NCBI GenBank assembly: GCA_013002405.1
Contig: JABDKA010000049.1
Coordinates: forward strand, 16,979 to 80,978
DNA from: Sulfitobacter sp.
GTDB lineage: Bacteria; Pseudomonadota; Alphaproteobacteria; Rhodobacterales; Rhodobacteraceae
DNA: 64,000 bases
Reading direction: 5' to 3'
Part shown: piece after piece, positions 54,846 to 64,000 of the stretch
Numbering within the stretch: the stretch's first letter is position 1
How the letters are laid out: every line of letters begins with the position of its first letter
Translations under genes and position numbers: made by a program
The notes under the pieces: generated by a model
The model's database searches: none
What the model was told of the DNA's origin: nothing
The model's input: the letters and a program-made list of their open reading frames with translations, nothing else

Positions 54846-55721
54846 ATGAATGATCTTGCTTCTCTCTCCTCCACCGGCTCCGAACAGGGCTATCACTTTA
54901 CCATCATGCGGCGTGCGATTGACCTAATTGATGCGGCCGAGGAACCTCTGTCGCTCGAAGAGCTTGCCGCCCTGATGCAGATGTCGCCCGCCCATTTCCA
55001 GCGGCTCTTTTCGCGCTGGGTGGGTGTCTCTCCCAAGCGTTACCAGCAGTACCTGATGCTGGGGCAGGCCAAAAACATGCTACGCGACAATGCCACGACG
55101 CTTTCTGCCGCCCATGAGGTGGGCCTGTCCGGAACCGGAAGGCTCCACGATCTTTTCCTGCGATGGGAGGCGATGAGCCCCGGAGACTATGCCCGTCAGG
55201 GCGCGGGGCTGACCATCTGCTGGGGCTGGTTCGAAAGCCCCTTCGGCTCTGCGCTGGTCACAGGGACAGAGAAGGGCATCTGCGGCCTCGCCCTTGCCGC
55301 TGAGGTGGGCGAAGAGGCGGCAATGGAAGACCTGAGGGGCCGCTGGCCCAAAGCGCGCTTCGTGGAGGATCCGGTGATGCTGCGGCCCTGGGTGCAGACG
55401 GCCTTTGGGGCGCAGGACGGTAGCCTTGAGAAGGCACCGCTTTACCTCATCGGGGCACCCTTCCAGATCAAGGTCTGGGAGGCCCTTCTGAATATCCCCT
55501 CAGGCCATGTGACGACCTATTCAGATATCGCCAATGCCATCGGGGCCCCCAAGGCGGTGCGGGCCGTCGGTACGGCAGTGGGCCGCAATCCGGTCTCCTG
55601 GCTGATCCCCTGCCACAGAGCCTTGCGTAAATCAGGTGCCTTGGGCGGCTATCACTGGGGCCTGCCCGTCAAGCGGACCATGCTGGCATTTGAGGCCGCT
55701 CGGGCCGAGGCGGAGGCCTGA
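54846..55721 (+). CDS. Ada-like bifunctional protein: AraC HTH + methylated-DNA-[protein]-cysteine S-methyltransferase
   Basis: AHFQRLFSRWVGVSPKRYQQYLM HTH; VGRNPVSWLIPCHRALRKSGALGGYHWG active site; no N-terminal Ada Zn-binding domain. Confidence 0.94.
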   Translation: MNDLASLSSTGSEQGYHFTIMRRAIDLIDAAEEPLSLEELAALMQMSPAHFQRLFSRWVGVSPKRYQQYLMLGQAKNMLRDNATTLSAAHEVGLSGTGRLHDLFLRWEAMSPGDYARQGAGLTICWGWFESPFGSALVTGTEKGICGLALAAEVGEEAAMEDLRGRWPKARFVEDPVMLRPWVQTAFGAQDGSLEKAPLYLIGAPFQIKVWEALLNIPSGHVTTYSDIANAIGAPKAVRAVGTAVGRNPVSWLIPCHRALRKSGALGGYHWGLPVKRTMLAFEAARAEAEA

Positions 55722-55836
55722 TGCGCGGGAAGTCGCCGATACAATTTTCCCCCTGAAAAGGGTTTAGGCATCGCATATATACCGCCTGTACCAAGACGCC
55801 TCGCCCGAACGGGGCCCCTTAATGAAAGCAGTATCT

Positions 55837-56511
55837 ATGAAGACGACCAAAGTAACCCTTGCCGCCGCACTGGCGGGTATCATGACGCTTGGGGCCTGTA
55901 CGCAACCGGGCGGCGGAATCCTGGCCCAGCCGGGTGATCCAAACCAACGTACCAAGAACGGCGCACTGATCGGTGCCGCCTCGGGCGCTGTAATCGGCGC
56001 CCTCTCAAAAGGCGATGGAAACCGGGGTGATGGCGCCCTTGTCGGTGCCGTTGTTGGTGGTGCCCTGGGGGCCGGTGTCGGCTATTCGCTGGACAGGCAG
56101 GCGGCAGAGCTGCGCCAGCAGCTTGATGACAACATCGTCATTACCAATACCGGTGACCGCCTGATCGTGACTTTGCCGAACAACCTGCTCTTTGCTGTGG
56201 ACAGCACGATTGTTGGCCCAACCCTGCAGGGCGACCTTGCCGCACTGGCGCGAAACGTGAAGATCTACCAGAACTCCACCCTGCAGATCGTGGGCCATAC
56301 CGACAGCGACGGTGACGCGAGCTATAACCAGACGCTCTCCGAAGGCCGCGCGCGTTCGGTTGCCAACGTGCTGATCGCCAACGGCGTGTCGTCGGGCCGT
56401 CTGCAGACCTTTGGCCGGGGCGAAAGCCAGCCGATCGCCAGCAACCTGACACCCGAGGGCAAGGCCCGGAACCGCCGGGTTGAGATCGTGATCCTGCCCA
56501 ACGCGGCCTGA
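55837..56511 (+). CDS. OmpA-family outer membrane lipoprotein (YfiB/glycine-zipper type)
   Basis: Lipobox LGAC; glycine zipper GALIGAASGAVIGALSKG; LQIVGHTDSDGDASYNQTLSEGRARSVANVLI; ATG 55822 is an alternative start. Confidence 0.92.
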   Translation: MKTTKVTLAAALAGIMTLGACTQPGGGILAQPGDPNQRTKNGALIGAASGAVIGALSKGDGNRGDGALVGAVVGGALGAGVGYSLDRQAAELRQQLDDNIVITNTGDRLIVTLPNNLLFAVDSTIVGPTLQGDLAALARNVKIYQNSTLQIVGHTDSDGDASYNQTLSEGRARSVANVLIANGVSSGRLQTFGRGESQPIASNLTPEGKARNRRVEIVILPNAA

Positions 56512-56535
56512 TCCTTATTTGACTTCGCAAAGAGA

Positions 56536-56575
56536 GGAGCCTCCGGGGAAATCCCCGGGGGCTCCTTGCCTTTTG
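56536..56575 (+). terminator. Rho-independent terminator after OmpA lipoprotein
   Basis: GGAGCCTCCGGGG-AAAT-CCCCGGGGGCTCC followed by TTGCCTTTT. Confidence 0.75.
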
Positions 56576-56629
56576 GCGAAAGGGACCAAGTTCTAACCAA
56601 ACGCCAATTACAGACGGAACAACAGCCCC

Positions 56630-57166
56630 ATGACTGCCCCCAAGCTTTTAGGTCTCTCCGGTTCTCTGCGCGCAGGCGCGACCAACACCAAACTGCTTCA
56701 AGCCGCCGCGCGCCTGTTTGGTGAAAGCGACTTCACCCTCGCCGATATCAATTTCCCACTTTACGATGCGGATGATGAGAATGCCCAAGGTGTGCCGGAA
56801 GCGGTCAAAACCGTGGCCCAGCAGATCGACGACGCCGATGCAGTCATCATTTCGACACCGGAATACAACAAGGGGCCTTCGGGCGTGCTGAAAAACGCGC
56901 TGGACTGGATCAGCCGCACCGACGGTAATCCGTGGGAGGGCAAGCCCCTTGCCGTGATGTCCGCCGCCGCGGGCCGCGCAGGCGGTGAGCGTGCGCAAAT
57001 GATCCTTCGCGGGTTCATGGTGCCTTTCCGTACCCGCATCCTCCAGGGGCCGGAGATTCACCTGGCGGACAGCCGCAACCAATTCGATGAGGACGGTCAT
57101 CTGAAAAGCGATATCTACGTTAAGGATCTGACCAACCTGATGACCAGCCTGCGCGAGGCGATCTAG
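56630..57166 (+). CDS. NADPH-dependent FMN reductase
   Basis: LLGLSGSLRAGATNTKLLQAA; STPEYNKGPSGVLKNALDWISR. Confidence 0.93.
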   Translation: MTAPKLLGLSGSLRAGATNTKLLQAAARLFGESDFTLADINFPLYDADDENAQGVPEAVKTVAQQIDDADAVIISTPEYNKGPSGVLKNALDWISRTDGNPWEGKPLAVMSAAAGRAGGERAQMILRGFMVPFRTRILQGPEIHLADSRNQFDEDGHLKSDIYVKDLTNLMTSLREAI

Positions 57167-57573
57167 CCACGCTTCTCCGCGATCTCGATCAGGTTGCCGT
57201 CGGGGTCCCGCAGATAAATCGAAATCAAGGGTCCCGTGGCGCCGGTGCGCGGCACGGGGCCTTCTTCAATCGGGATACCCAGGCGTTCCAGATGGCTTTG
57301 CCAGTTCTCCAGCGTCGTTGCCGTTAGAAAGCAAAGGTCGGCACTGCCTGCAGTCGGATGGTTGGCTTTGGGCTCAAACTCCGCTCCGCGTTGGTGCAGG
57401 TTGATCTTCATCTCGCCAAACATCAGTGCGCGCCGGGTTTCGCCCGTCGCTGTCAGAAAGGCCTCATGCTGCATCCCAAGCGCCTCCTCATAAAAAAGTT
57501 GCGTTGCGGCCATGTCGGCGACAGTCAGCACCAGATGATCAAGTCCGGTCAGGGCGGGTTTCGATTGCGGCAT
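57163..57573 (-). CDS. VOC (glyoxalase/bleomycin resistance) family protein
   Basis: LDHLVLTVADMAATQLFYEEALGM; IYLRDPDGNLIEIAE. Confidence 0.92.
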   Translation of the reverse strand: MPQSKPALTGLDHLVLTVADMAATQLFYEEALGMQHEAFLTATGETRRALMFGEMKINLHQRGAEFEPKANHPTAGSADLCFLTATTLENWQSHLERLGIPIEEGPVPRTGATGPLISIYLRDPDGNLIEIAEKRG

Positions 57574-57600
57574 GGGACCTCTCTCACGTAATCAGGCACC

Positions 57601-58398
57601 ATGCAGACTGACCAAATCAAAAGCCTCCGTCAAAGTGATGTGCTGGATCCCGCGCGCTCGGCCGCGATGCAGGTGATGTTTGGACAGCCAGGCACGCTGA
57701 CAAGTGGGGATGCCCTGCCGCCCTTCTTTCATCAGCTCTACTTCTGGCAACCTGAGCCCCCCGCGCGCCTTGGCCGGGATGGGCATCCGAAGGTCGGCGG
57801 CCTGATCCCCGACATGCGGCTGCCAAGGCGGATGTGGGCGGCGGGGCGGTTGGCCTTTCACACACCCCTGCGATTGGGCCGGGCGGCGGAGCGGGTCAGC
57901 GTCTGTGAAAAGAGCGCGCACAAAGTGGGGCGCAGCGGGCCCCTTGGCTTCGTGACGCTTCGGCACGAGATCTGGCAGGACGGGGCGCTGTGCGTGACTG
58001 AATGGCAAGACCTCGTCTACCGCGAGGATCCCTCACCCGACGCGCCGAAACCGCTAGCTCCGGCCGCGCGCAAGGATGCGGAGACACACGAGGAGATCAC
58101 CTTCGACAGCACGCTGCTCTTTCGCTACTCCGCGCTGACCTTCAACGGTCACCGCATTCATTATGACCTCGACTATGCCCGCGACGTCGAAGGCTATGCA
58201 GGCCTTGTGGTGCACGGGCCTCTGCTGGCGCAGCTTCTGATGCTGAAAGCAGAGCGGGAGTTGGGGCCGCTAAAGACCTTCGGGTTTCGGGCCACCGCAC
58301 CCCTGATGCATTTCGAGACGGCGACGCTGTGTCGGAACGGTCGTGATCTTTGGGTCGCTGGCCCTGACGGGCGTCAGTGCATGGTGGCGAAGGCCTAG
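57601..58398 (+). CDS. MaoC/HTD2-like acyl-CoA (mesaconyl-C4-CoA hydratase-like) hydratase
   Basis: LLFRYSALTFNGHRIHYDLDYARDVEGYAGLVVHGPLLAQLL. Confidence 0.85.
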   Translation: MQTDQIKSLRQSDVLDPARSAAMQVMFGQPGTLTSGDALPPFFHQLYFWQPEPPARLGRDGHPKVGGLIPDMRLPRRMWAAGRLAFHTPLRLGRAAERVSVCEKSAHKVGRSGPLGFVTLRHEIWQDGALCVTEWQDLVYREDPSPDAPKPLAPAARKDAETHEEITFDSTLLFRYSALTFNGHRIHYDLDYARDVEGYAGLVVHGPLLAQLLMLKAERELGPLKTFGFRATAPLMHFETATLCRNGRDLWVAGPDGRQCMVAKA

Positions 58399-59432
58399 AG
58401 ATTGTCCTCTACCCTTAAACCCACCGGGATTCCGTCCGTGCCCTCCAGCACCAGGTCCACCATCACCTCCGCCACCTTCGGGGCCATCCCGAAGCCGATC
58501 TTGAAACCGCCGTTGGCGACAAAGTGACCGGGCCGGTTCGGCCAGGGCCCCAGCATGGGCGCGCGTGTACGTGCGCGGGGGCGGACACCGGCCCAGCGGT
58601 CGATCACCTGTGCGTTGCGCAGGGCCGGGACGGCGATACGGGCCGCCTCGATCACGGCGTCAAGCTGGGCGTCCGTGGAGGCACCATCGTCGAACTCCCT
58701 TTCCGAGGTGGAACCGACGGCCACCGTGCCATCGAGATGCGGGATGATGTGGACACCTTGGGCGAAAAGCTGCGGCAGGCCGCGTGCGTCGTAAGCGAGG
58801 AGGGCGGCCTGCCCCTTGATCCCCGCGCCCATGCTGCGCCGGTGACCGGCGCTCAGGTCGGCCAACCCGGCGGCCCCGGTGGCCCATAGCGTCTGGCCCG
58901 ACGCCTCAGCCTCGGTACGTATCTCAACGCCCTTCCCGGCGAGTGCCGCGACCAGCGCGGCGCATCCCTGGCGCGGATGCAGATGGGCGCTGAGGCTGTC
59001 GCGGATCAGCCAGCTGGAGGGACTGTGCGGTGCCCAATGAGTGTCAAGGGCGGGGATCACCTCCCAGGTCGCGTGATCCTGCCAGAGGGCAAGCGCCGTT
59101 TCCGCCCGCAGTCGGGCCAACGCAAGCGCCGCCTCATCCGCAATGGGTTGCAGCCGTCCGGCGCGCGCGTAGCCCGAGGTTACGCCGCCCGCGTCCGACA
59201 CGTCACGCCAGAAGCTTTCAGCCATCAGCAAGCTGTCCAGTTGGAAGGCCTTCTTGGCGTTCCAGTTCTCGGGCACGTGCGGAGCAAGCGCGCCGACGAT
59301 GCCGCCGCTGCTGCCCGCAGCGGGGCCGAAGGGGTCCACCACCTGCACCCGTGCGCCCCGCCGGACGGCAACCCAGGCGATGGACAGGCCGAAAATACCT
59401 GCCCCCCTGATTGTCAGATCGTAGCTTGCCAA
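58395..59432 (-). CDS. FAD-dependent oxidoreductase (DAAO fold; MnmC oxidase-domain-like)
   Basis: (TTG)ASYDLTIRGAGIFGLSIAWVAVRRGARVQVVDPFGPAAGSSGGIVGALAPH; TTG 59432 inferred because the longer ORF overlaps divergent mnmD. Confidence 0.85.
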   Translation of the reverse strand: MASYDLTIRGAGIFGLSIAWVAVRRGARVQVVDPFGPAAGSSGGIVGALAPHVPENWNAKKAFQLDSLLMAESFWRDVSDAGGVTSGYARAGRLQPIADEAALALARLRAETALALWQDHATWEVIPALDTHWAPHSPSSWLIRDSLSAHLHPRQGCAALVAALAGKGVEIRTEAEASGQTLWATGAAGLADLSAGHRRSMGAGIKGQAALLAYDARGLPQLFAQGVHIIPHLDGTVAVGSTSEREFDDGASTDAQLDAVIEAARIAVPALRNAQVIDRWAGVRPRARTRAPMLGPWPNRPGHFVANGGFKIGFGMAPKVAEVMVDLVLEGTDGIPVGLRVEDNL

Positions 59433-59481
59433 GCCGCATCCCTTCGCGCAAATCTGCCGCCACCTTGTAGGCGTTACATCC

Positions 59482-60156
59482 GTGCAGAACCAGAGCGATC
59501 CGATAGAGTGGCGCGAGGGGGATATCCCCGTCTCGACCCGCTTTGATGATCCCTTTTTCAGCCTTGAAGATGGTGTGGCCGAGACGGAGCACGTATTTCT
59601 TGACGGCAACGATCTGCCCGCGCGTTTTGCGGAAGGGTTCCAGATTGCTGAGCTGGGCTTTGGCACCGGCCTGAATCTGCTGGTTGCCTGGGATGCCTGG
59701 GTGACTTCGGGCCAAGCGGGGCCGCTCCGTTTCACCTCCTTTGAGGCCTATCCGATGCAACCGGACGACATGCGGCGCGCCCATGTCGGTTTTCCGTCTT
59801 TCGCCGGGAAGCGGGACGCACTGGCGGCGGTTTGGGACGGACAGGGCGGCCGTTTCGAACTGCCAGCTCTGCACCTCGAAGTCATCTTTGGCGACGCGCG
59901 CGAGAGCTTGCCGCGCTGGGAGGGAAAGGCGGACGCCTGGTTTCTGGATGGCTTTGCCCCGGCAAAAAACCCCGAGCTTTGGACGGCGGATCTGATGCAG
60001 GCCGTGGCGGATCACACCAAACCGTGTGGCACCTTTGCCACCTATACCGCCGCCGGGGCCGTCCGCCGCGCGCTGGACGGGGCAGGGTTCGAAGTGGCGC
60101 GCACCCCCGGCTACGGCCGCAAACGCCACATGAGCCGCGGCAGGCTGCGGGGATGA
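59482..60156 (+). CDS. mnmD: tRNA (5-methylaminomethyl-2-thiouridine)(34)-methyltransferase MnmD
   Basis: PVSTRFDDPFFSLEDGVAETEHVFLDGNDLPARF; IAELGFGTGLNLL; AWFLDGFAPAKNPELWT. Confidence 0.93.
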   Translation: MQNQSDPIEWREGDIPVSTRFDDPFFSLEDGVAETEHVFLDGNDLPARFAEGFQIAELGFGTGLNLLVAWDAWVTSGQAGPLRFTSFEAYPMQPDDMRRAHVGFPSFAGKRDALAAVWDGQGGRFELPALHLEVIFGDARESLPRWEGKADAWFLDGFAPAKNPELWTADLMQAVADHTKPCGTFATYTAAGAVRRALDGAGFEVARTPGYGRKRHMSRGRLRG

Positions 60157-61055
60157 GCCAGGGAAATAACACGCCCCTTGGCATTGGCCTGATGGTGGCG
60201 ACCACCTTTGTCTTTGCCCTTCAGGATGGCCTATCCCGCCATCTGGCGTCCGAATATAACGTGTTGATGGTGGTGATGATCCGGTACTGGTTTTTTGCCG
60301 CCTTCGTAATCGCCATTGCCCGGCGCAAGGCAGGGGGCATCGGGGCTGCGGCACAGACCAGTCAGCCCATTCTGCAGGCATTCCGGGGCCTTTTGCTGGC
60401 GGCTGAAATCTGCGTGATGGTGGTGGCCTTCACAATCCTGGGGTTGGTGGAAAGCCACGCGGTCTTTACCTGCTATCCCTTGCTGGTGGCCGCCCTGTCC
60501 GGGCCGGTGCTGGGGGAGCGGGTTGGCTGGCGACGCTGGGCCGCGATCGCTGTTGGGTTTGTCGGGGTGCTGATCATCCTGCAGCCGGGCATGACCGTCT
60601 TCGATCCAGCGGCGATTGTCCCGCTGATCTCGGCGGCCATGTTCGCGCTCTACGCTCTGCTGACCCGCTATGCCGCGCGGCAGGACAGCGCGGCCACCAG
60701 CTTTTTCTGGACGGGAACGGTGGGTGCCCTTGCGATGACGGCTGTGGGGCTATGGTTCTGGGAACCGATGACGGGACCGGACTGGTTCTATATGGCCTGC
60801 CTCTGTGTGACCGGCGTGTCAGGCCATTGGCTGCTGATCAAATGCTACGAGGTGGCCGAGGCCAGCGCGGTACAACCCTTTGCCTATCTGCAACTGGTCT
60901 TTGCAGCGCTCATCGGGATTAGCCTTTTCGGGGAAACGATCCGGACGAATGTTGCCATCGGGGCCGGTCTGATCGTGGCGGCAGGGCTATTCACCTTCTG
61001 GCGTGAAAGGCAGCAACGTCTTGCCCACCAGTTCTTGGGAAAAGGGAACGGGTAG
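60153..61055 (+). CDS. DMT family (EamA) transporter
   Basis: About 10 TM segments; MSQGNNTPLGIGLMVATTFVFALQDGLSRHL; start overlaps mnmD stop. Confidence 0.92.
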   Translation: MSQGNNTPLGIGLMVATTFVFALQDGLSRHLASEYNVLMVVMIRYWFFAAFVIAIARRKAGGIGAAAQTSQPILQAFRGLLLAAEICVMVVAFTILGLVESHAVFTCYPLLVAALSGPVLGERVGWRRWAAIAVGFVGVLIILQPGMTVFDPAAIVPLISAAMFALYALLTRYAARQDSAATSFFWTGTVGALAMTAVGLWFWEPMTGPDWFYMACLCVTGVSGHWLLIKCYEVAEASAVQPFAYLQLVFAALIGISLFGETIRTNVAIGAGLIVAAGLFTFWRERQQRLAHQFLGKGNG

Positions 61056-62951
61056 GGGGTCTTGGCCCAGTCGCGCGCGGTAGATGGGCAGGCTCTCGGT
61101 CACCCGCATGATGTAGTTCTGCGTCTCCCGGAAGGGCACCATCTCAATCCAGTCCACCACGTCGATGTCGCCCCGGCGCGGATCACCGAAGCGTTCCATC
61201 CATTGCGGCGGTCTGGCCGGACCTGCGTTGTAGGCGGCAGAGACCATGACCACATTGCCGCCAAAACGCCCCGCCATCTGGGAAAGGTAAGTCGCCCCAA
61301 GCCGCGCGTTGTAATCTGGATCGGCGGTCAGACGATCGGTGGTATGCAGCGCGCTGATCGCAAGGTCGCGTGCAACGTCATTTGCCGTGCCGGGCATCAG
61401 CTGCATCAGGCCCCGCGCCCCAGCGCCGCTGATCACAACGGGGTCGAACTCGCTCTCCCTCCGGGCGATGGCGAGTGACATTTCGGGGGCCATTGGCAGG
61501 TCCATTTCGATGAGCGAATGAAGCGGATAGTAGGGTGCGGCCACCGTTAACCCCCGGCGGGCGGCACGCTTGCCGATCATCACGGCCAGGTGGGGCTGGT
61601 CGATGTCGATGGCCGCTTGCCCCAGCAGGGCAATGTCCTCTTCAACCAACTGGTCGGTGAGATGGGTCCAGAACCGCTCTGCCAGGGTCAACTCACCCGA
61701 TGCCTGCAGCAGGATCCCCGCCCGGAAAAGCGGATCACGCGCCAGCGGGCTGGTGCGCCAGTCCTGCGCGGGGCGGGCGCCCTCCAACTCAGGGTCGAAG
61801 GGGACGCTTGCCTTTTCGGCGGCCAGTAGGCCGTAAAACGAGGTCTGGAATTGCGCCCCCGCGCGGTAGGCGACGGAGGCTGCCTCGGGATCGCCAATTG
61901 CCTCCAGTGCGCGGCCCTGCCAGTACCCCGCACGGCCCTGCGATATGGGGGAGCGCACCGCGGCATCGTGGTTGAGGAAATGTTGGTAGGCCGCCCGCGG
62001 GTCTTTGAGAAACCGCAGCGCAATGTAGCCCGACAGCCATTCAAGATCGGCATAGTGGCTGCCTTCGGTCAGAAAATGCAGGGAGGCCAGTTGGTAGGCG
62101 CGTCCCGTATCTCCATCGCGCATCTCATCACGGGCCAGGGCCCGTCGGCGGTTGGCCCAGGCCTCGGGGCGCCCCAAAGCCTCAGCACTGGTTGAGCGGG
62201 CGAGCAGCAGTTCCTTTGCGCCTTCGGTGAAGCCTTTTCGGATGCGCCACTCAAACCGGTCATGCGCCAGCCCGGGGTCTTCAAGCACGCCTTTGGGCAG
62301 GGCGTCTATCATCTTGTTCACGTCCCCCTGCCGCCTTTGCAGGGCGATGCGCGTCTCTGCAAGCGCCTTTGCGTCTTCACTGACAAGGTCGAACATCTGT
62401 CGGGCCGCACCCCGGTCCCTTTCCCAAAGCATGGCATCAAGGCGGGCACCGTGATGCGGTTTGAGAAATTCTGCGTGGGCCTCCAAAAAGGCTTCCTGCT
62501 CCTCGGCGTACATGGGCTCCGTCCGCCAGGTCAGAACGATGCGCTCCTCTGCCTCAGCGCCCTGTCCCGCGCGCTTCAGGGCTGCCGCGTAGGCCAGAAC
62601 CCCTTCGGGTGTCTGCGGTTCCTGTTCCGCGAAAAAGGCAAGGAGCGTTGCGTCATCCTCTTTGATCGCAACCCGCTCCGCTTGCCTGCGCAGGTATCCC
62701 AAGCCGGGCCAATCGGCCCGCCGTTTAAGAAAATCCTGCACCTCCACGAAGCTGCCCCGCCCGGCGCGCAGGCGGTGCCATTCGATGATATCGGCGGCGA
62801 CGGGCCCGTCCCGGGCCGCGATCCGGCCGGCGTTTTCCCAACTCCCGTTCCGAAGTGCCTCCATCGCCCTTTCCAGCGGACGCGGACGTTCCGCCAGGGC
62901 TGGCAAGGCCAGCACCAAAAGCATCATGAGGGTCATCAGAATCCGTGACAT
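60987..62951 (-). CDS. Soluble lytic murein transglycosylase
   Basis: MSRILMTLMMLLVLALPALAERP signal peptide; ARRESEFDPVVISGAGARGLMQLMPGTA; YNAGPARPPQW; ATG 62951 (or 62960); ORF extension to 63995 is antisense to dapA. Confidence 0.94.
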   Translation of the reverse strand: MSRILMTLMMLLVLALPALAERPRPLERAMEALRNGSWENAGRIAARDGPVAADIIEWHRLRAGRGSFVEVQDFLKRRADWPGLGYLRRQAERVAIKEDDATLLAFFAEQEPQTPEGVLAYAAALKRAGQGAEAEERIVLTWRTEPMYAEEQEAFLEAHAEFLKPHHGARLDAMLWERDRGAARQMFDLVSEDAKALAETRIALQRRQGDVNKMIDALPKGVLEDPGLAHDRFEWRIRKGFTEGAKELLLARSTSAEALGRPEAWANRRRALARDEMRDGDTGRAYQLASLHFLTEGSHYADLEWLSGYIALRFLKDPRAAYQHFLNHDAAVRSPISQGRAGYWQGRALEAIGDPEAASVAYRAGAQFQTSFYGLLAAEKASVPFDPELEGARPAQDWRTSPLARDPLFRAGILLQASGELTLAERFWTHLTDQLVEEDIALLGQAAIDIDQPHLAVMIGKRAARRGLTVAAPYYPLHSLIEMDLPMAPEMSLAIARRESEFDPVVISGAGARGLMQLMPGTANDVARDLAISALHTTDRLTADPDYNARLGATYLSQMAGRFGGNVVMVSAAYNAGPARPPQWMERFGDPRRGDIDVVDWIEMVPFRETQNYIMRVTESLPIYRARLGQDPLPVPFSQELVGKTLLPFTPEGE

Positions 62952-63086
62952 CACTTGCATTTCCCGTCCGTCCAAGGCTAGAGCCTTGCACCATATGGCC
63001 TGCCACGCCGAGCGCAAATCACTTCGCGGTGGCCCGCCGATCATCCAGTCCGACATCCCGTCGGCCAGCACAGAAGGAGCGTGCCC

Positions 63087-63962
63087 ATGTTCAAAGGTTC
63101 TATGCCTGCCCTCGTCACGCCGTTTCGCAACGGCGAGCTGGATCTGGAGACATTGAAAAAGCTGGTCGAGTGGCACATCGGTGAAGGCTCCAACGGGCTG
63201 GTGCCGGTGGGGACCACGGGCGAATCGCCGACCCTGTCGCACCGGGAACACGAGACTGTCGTGGAAGAAGTGGTCAAAGCCGCCGCGGGCCGCATTCCGG
63301 TCATCGCCGGGGCCGGATCCAACAATACCGTGGAATCCATCCGCCTGGCCCGCCACGCCGAAGAGGTGGGGGCCGACGCGATACTGGTTGTCACACCCTA
63401 CTACAACAAGCCCACGCAGCGCGGGCTGGTCGCTCACTTCACGGCGATCCACGATGCCTGCAACCTGCCCATCGTGATCTACAATATCCCGCCGCGTTCG
63501 GTCATCGACATGAGCCCGGCAACGATGGGAGAGCTGGCCAAGCTGCCGCGGATCATCGGCGTCAAGGACGCCACCGGCGATCTGGCGCGGGTCAGTGCCC
63601 AGCGGATCACCTGCGGGCCGGACTTCGTCCAGCTTTCCGGTGAGGATGCTACAGCCCACGGTTTCAACGCGCAGGGCGGTGTGGGCTGCATTTCTGTCAC
63701 TGCGAACGTGGCGCCCAAGATGCTTTCTCAGATGCAGGCGGCCTGTGCGGCGGGCGACTATGCCAAGGCGCTTGAGGTTCAGGACCGGTTGATGCCACTG
63801 CACCAGGCCATCTTTACCGAGCCGGGTCTGGTCGGCGTGAAATACGCCATGTCGCGGCTTAATCTTTGTTCGGACGAAGTGCGACTGCCGCTGACGGGTC
63901 TGTCGGATGACACCAAAAAGCTGGTCGACAATGGCCTGCGCCAAGCGGGTTTGATGAACTGA
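63087..63962 (+). CDS. dapA: 4-hydroxy-tetrahydrodipicolinate synthase
   Basis: [63 protein letters not shown]. Confidence 0.97.
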   Translation: MFKGSMPALVTPFRNGELDLETLKKLVEWHIGEGSNGLVPVGTTGESPTLSHREHETVVEEVVKAAAGRIPVIAGAGSNNTVESIRLARHAEEVGADAILVVTPYYNKPTQRGLVAHFTAIHDACNLPIVIYNIPPRSVIDMSPATMGELAKLPRIIGVKDATGDLARVSAQRITCGPDFVQLSGEDATAHGFNAQGGVGCISVTANVAPKMLSQMQAACAAGDYAKALEVQDRLMPLHQAIFTEPGLVGVKYAMSRLNLCSDEVRLPLTGLSDDTKKLVDNGLRQAGLMN

Positions 63963-64000
63963 AACCTGCCCATGGGGTGGGCAGTGGCGTGGCACAGGGG

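Noticed and set aside
63966-63984. CTGCCCA...TGGGCAG hairpin after dapA as a terminator
   Set aside because: 7-bp stem but no following T-tract and close to the window edge; insufficient evidence.
62952-63995. N-terminal extension of the lytic transglycosylase ORF across dapA
   Set aside because: The extension is the reverse complement of dapA; a signal peptide begins at 62951.

Overview
A roughly 64 kb chromosomal segment from a Rhodobacteraceae/Roseobacter-type alphaproteobacterium, judged from GC-rich codon usage, gene content and gene style. It is gene-dense, with no rRNA, tRNA, CRISPR array, prophage or IS element that I could support. Main modules, left to right: a CrtI-like FAD oxidoreductase (truncated at the left edge); an M24-fold protein lacking typical metal ligands; a four-gene Gtr-type glycosylation cassette (gtrB, gtrA, SAM methyltransferase, GT-C/GtrII-like) with overlapping start/stop codons; a small acidic Val-rich protein; a roughly 1070-1110 aa fused reductive dehalogenase / flavin reductase / [2Fe-2S] ferredoxin protein; the frameshifted, internally deleted remnant of a bacteriophytochrome histidine kinase; a glucose-uptake and Entner-Doudoroff locus (two-component system, ABC importer, glucokinase, Gfo/Idh oxidoreductase, eda, edd) with a LacI-type palindrome upstream of edd; a TAXI TRAP transporter; sseA; an aromatic/aspartate aminotransferase; glnK-amtB; a class A PBP; an orphan type I secretion ABC/HlyD pair; and then mostly housekeeping genes (rsmD, map, sfsA, corA/zntB-like, fadH-like, rppH, nth, ogt/ada-like, mnmD with a divergent FAD oxidase partner, slt, dapA). 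The most interesting items are the self-sufficient reductive dehalogenase and the bacteriophytochrome fossil immediately downstream of it. All calls are from reading the sequence; no database search was run.
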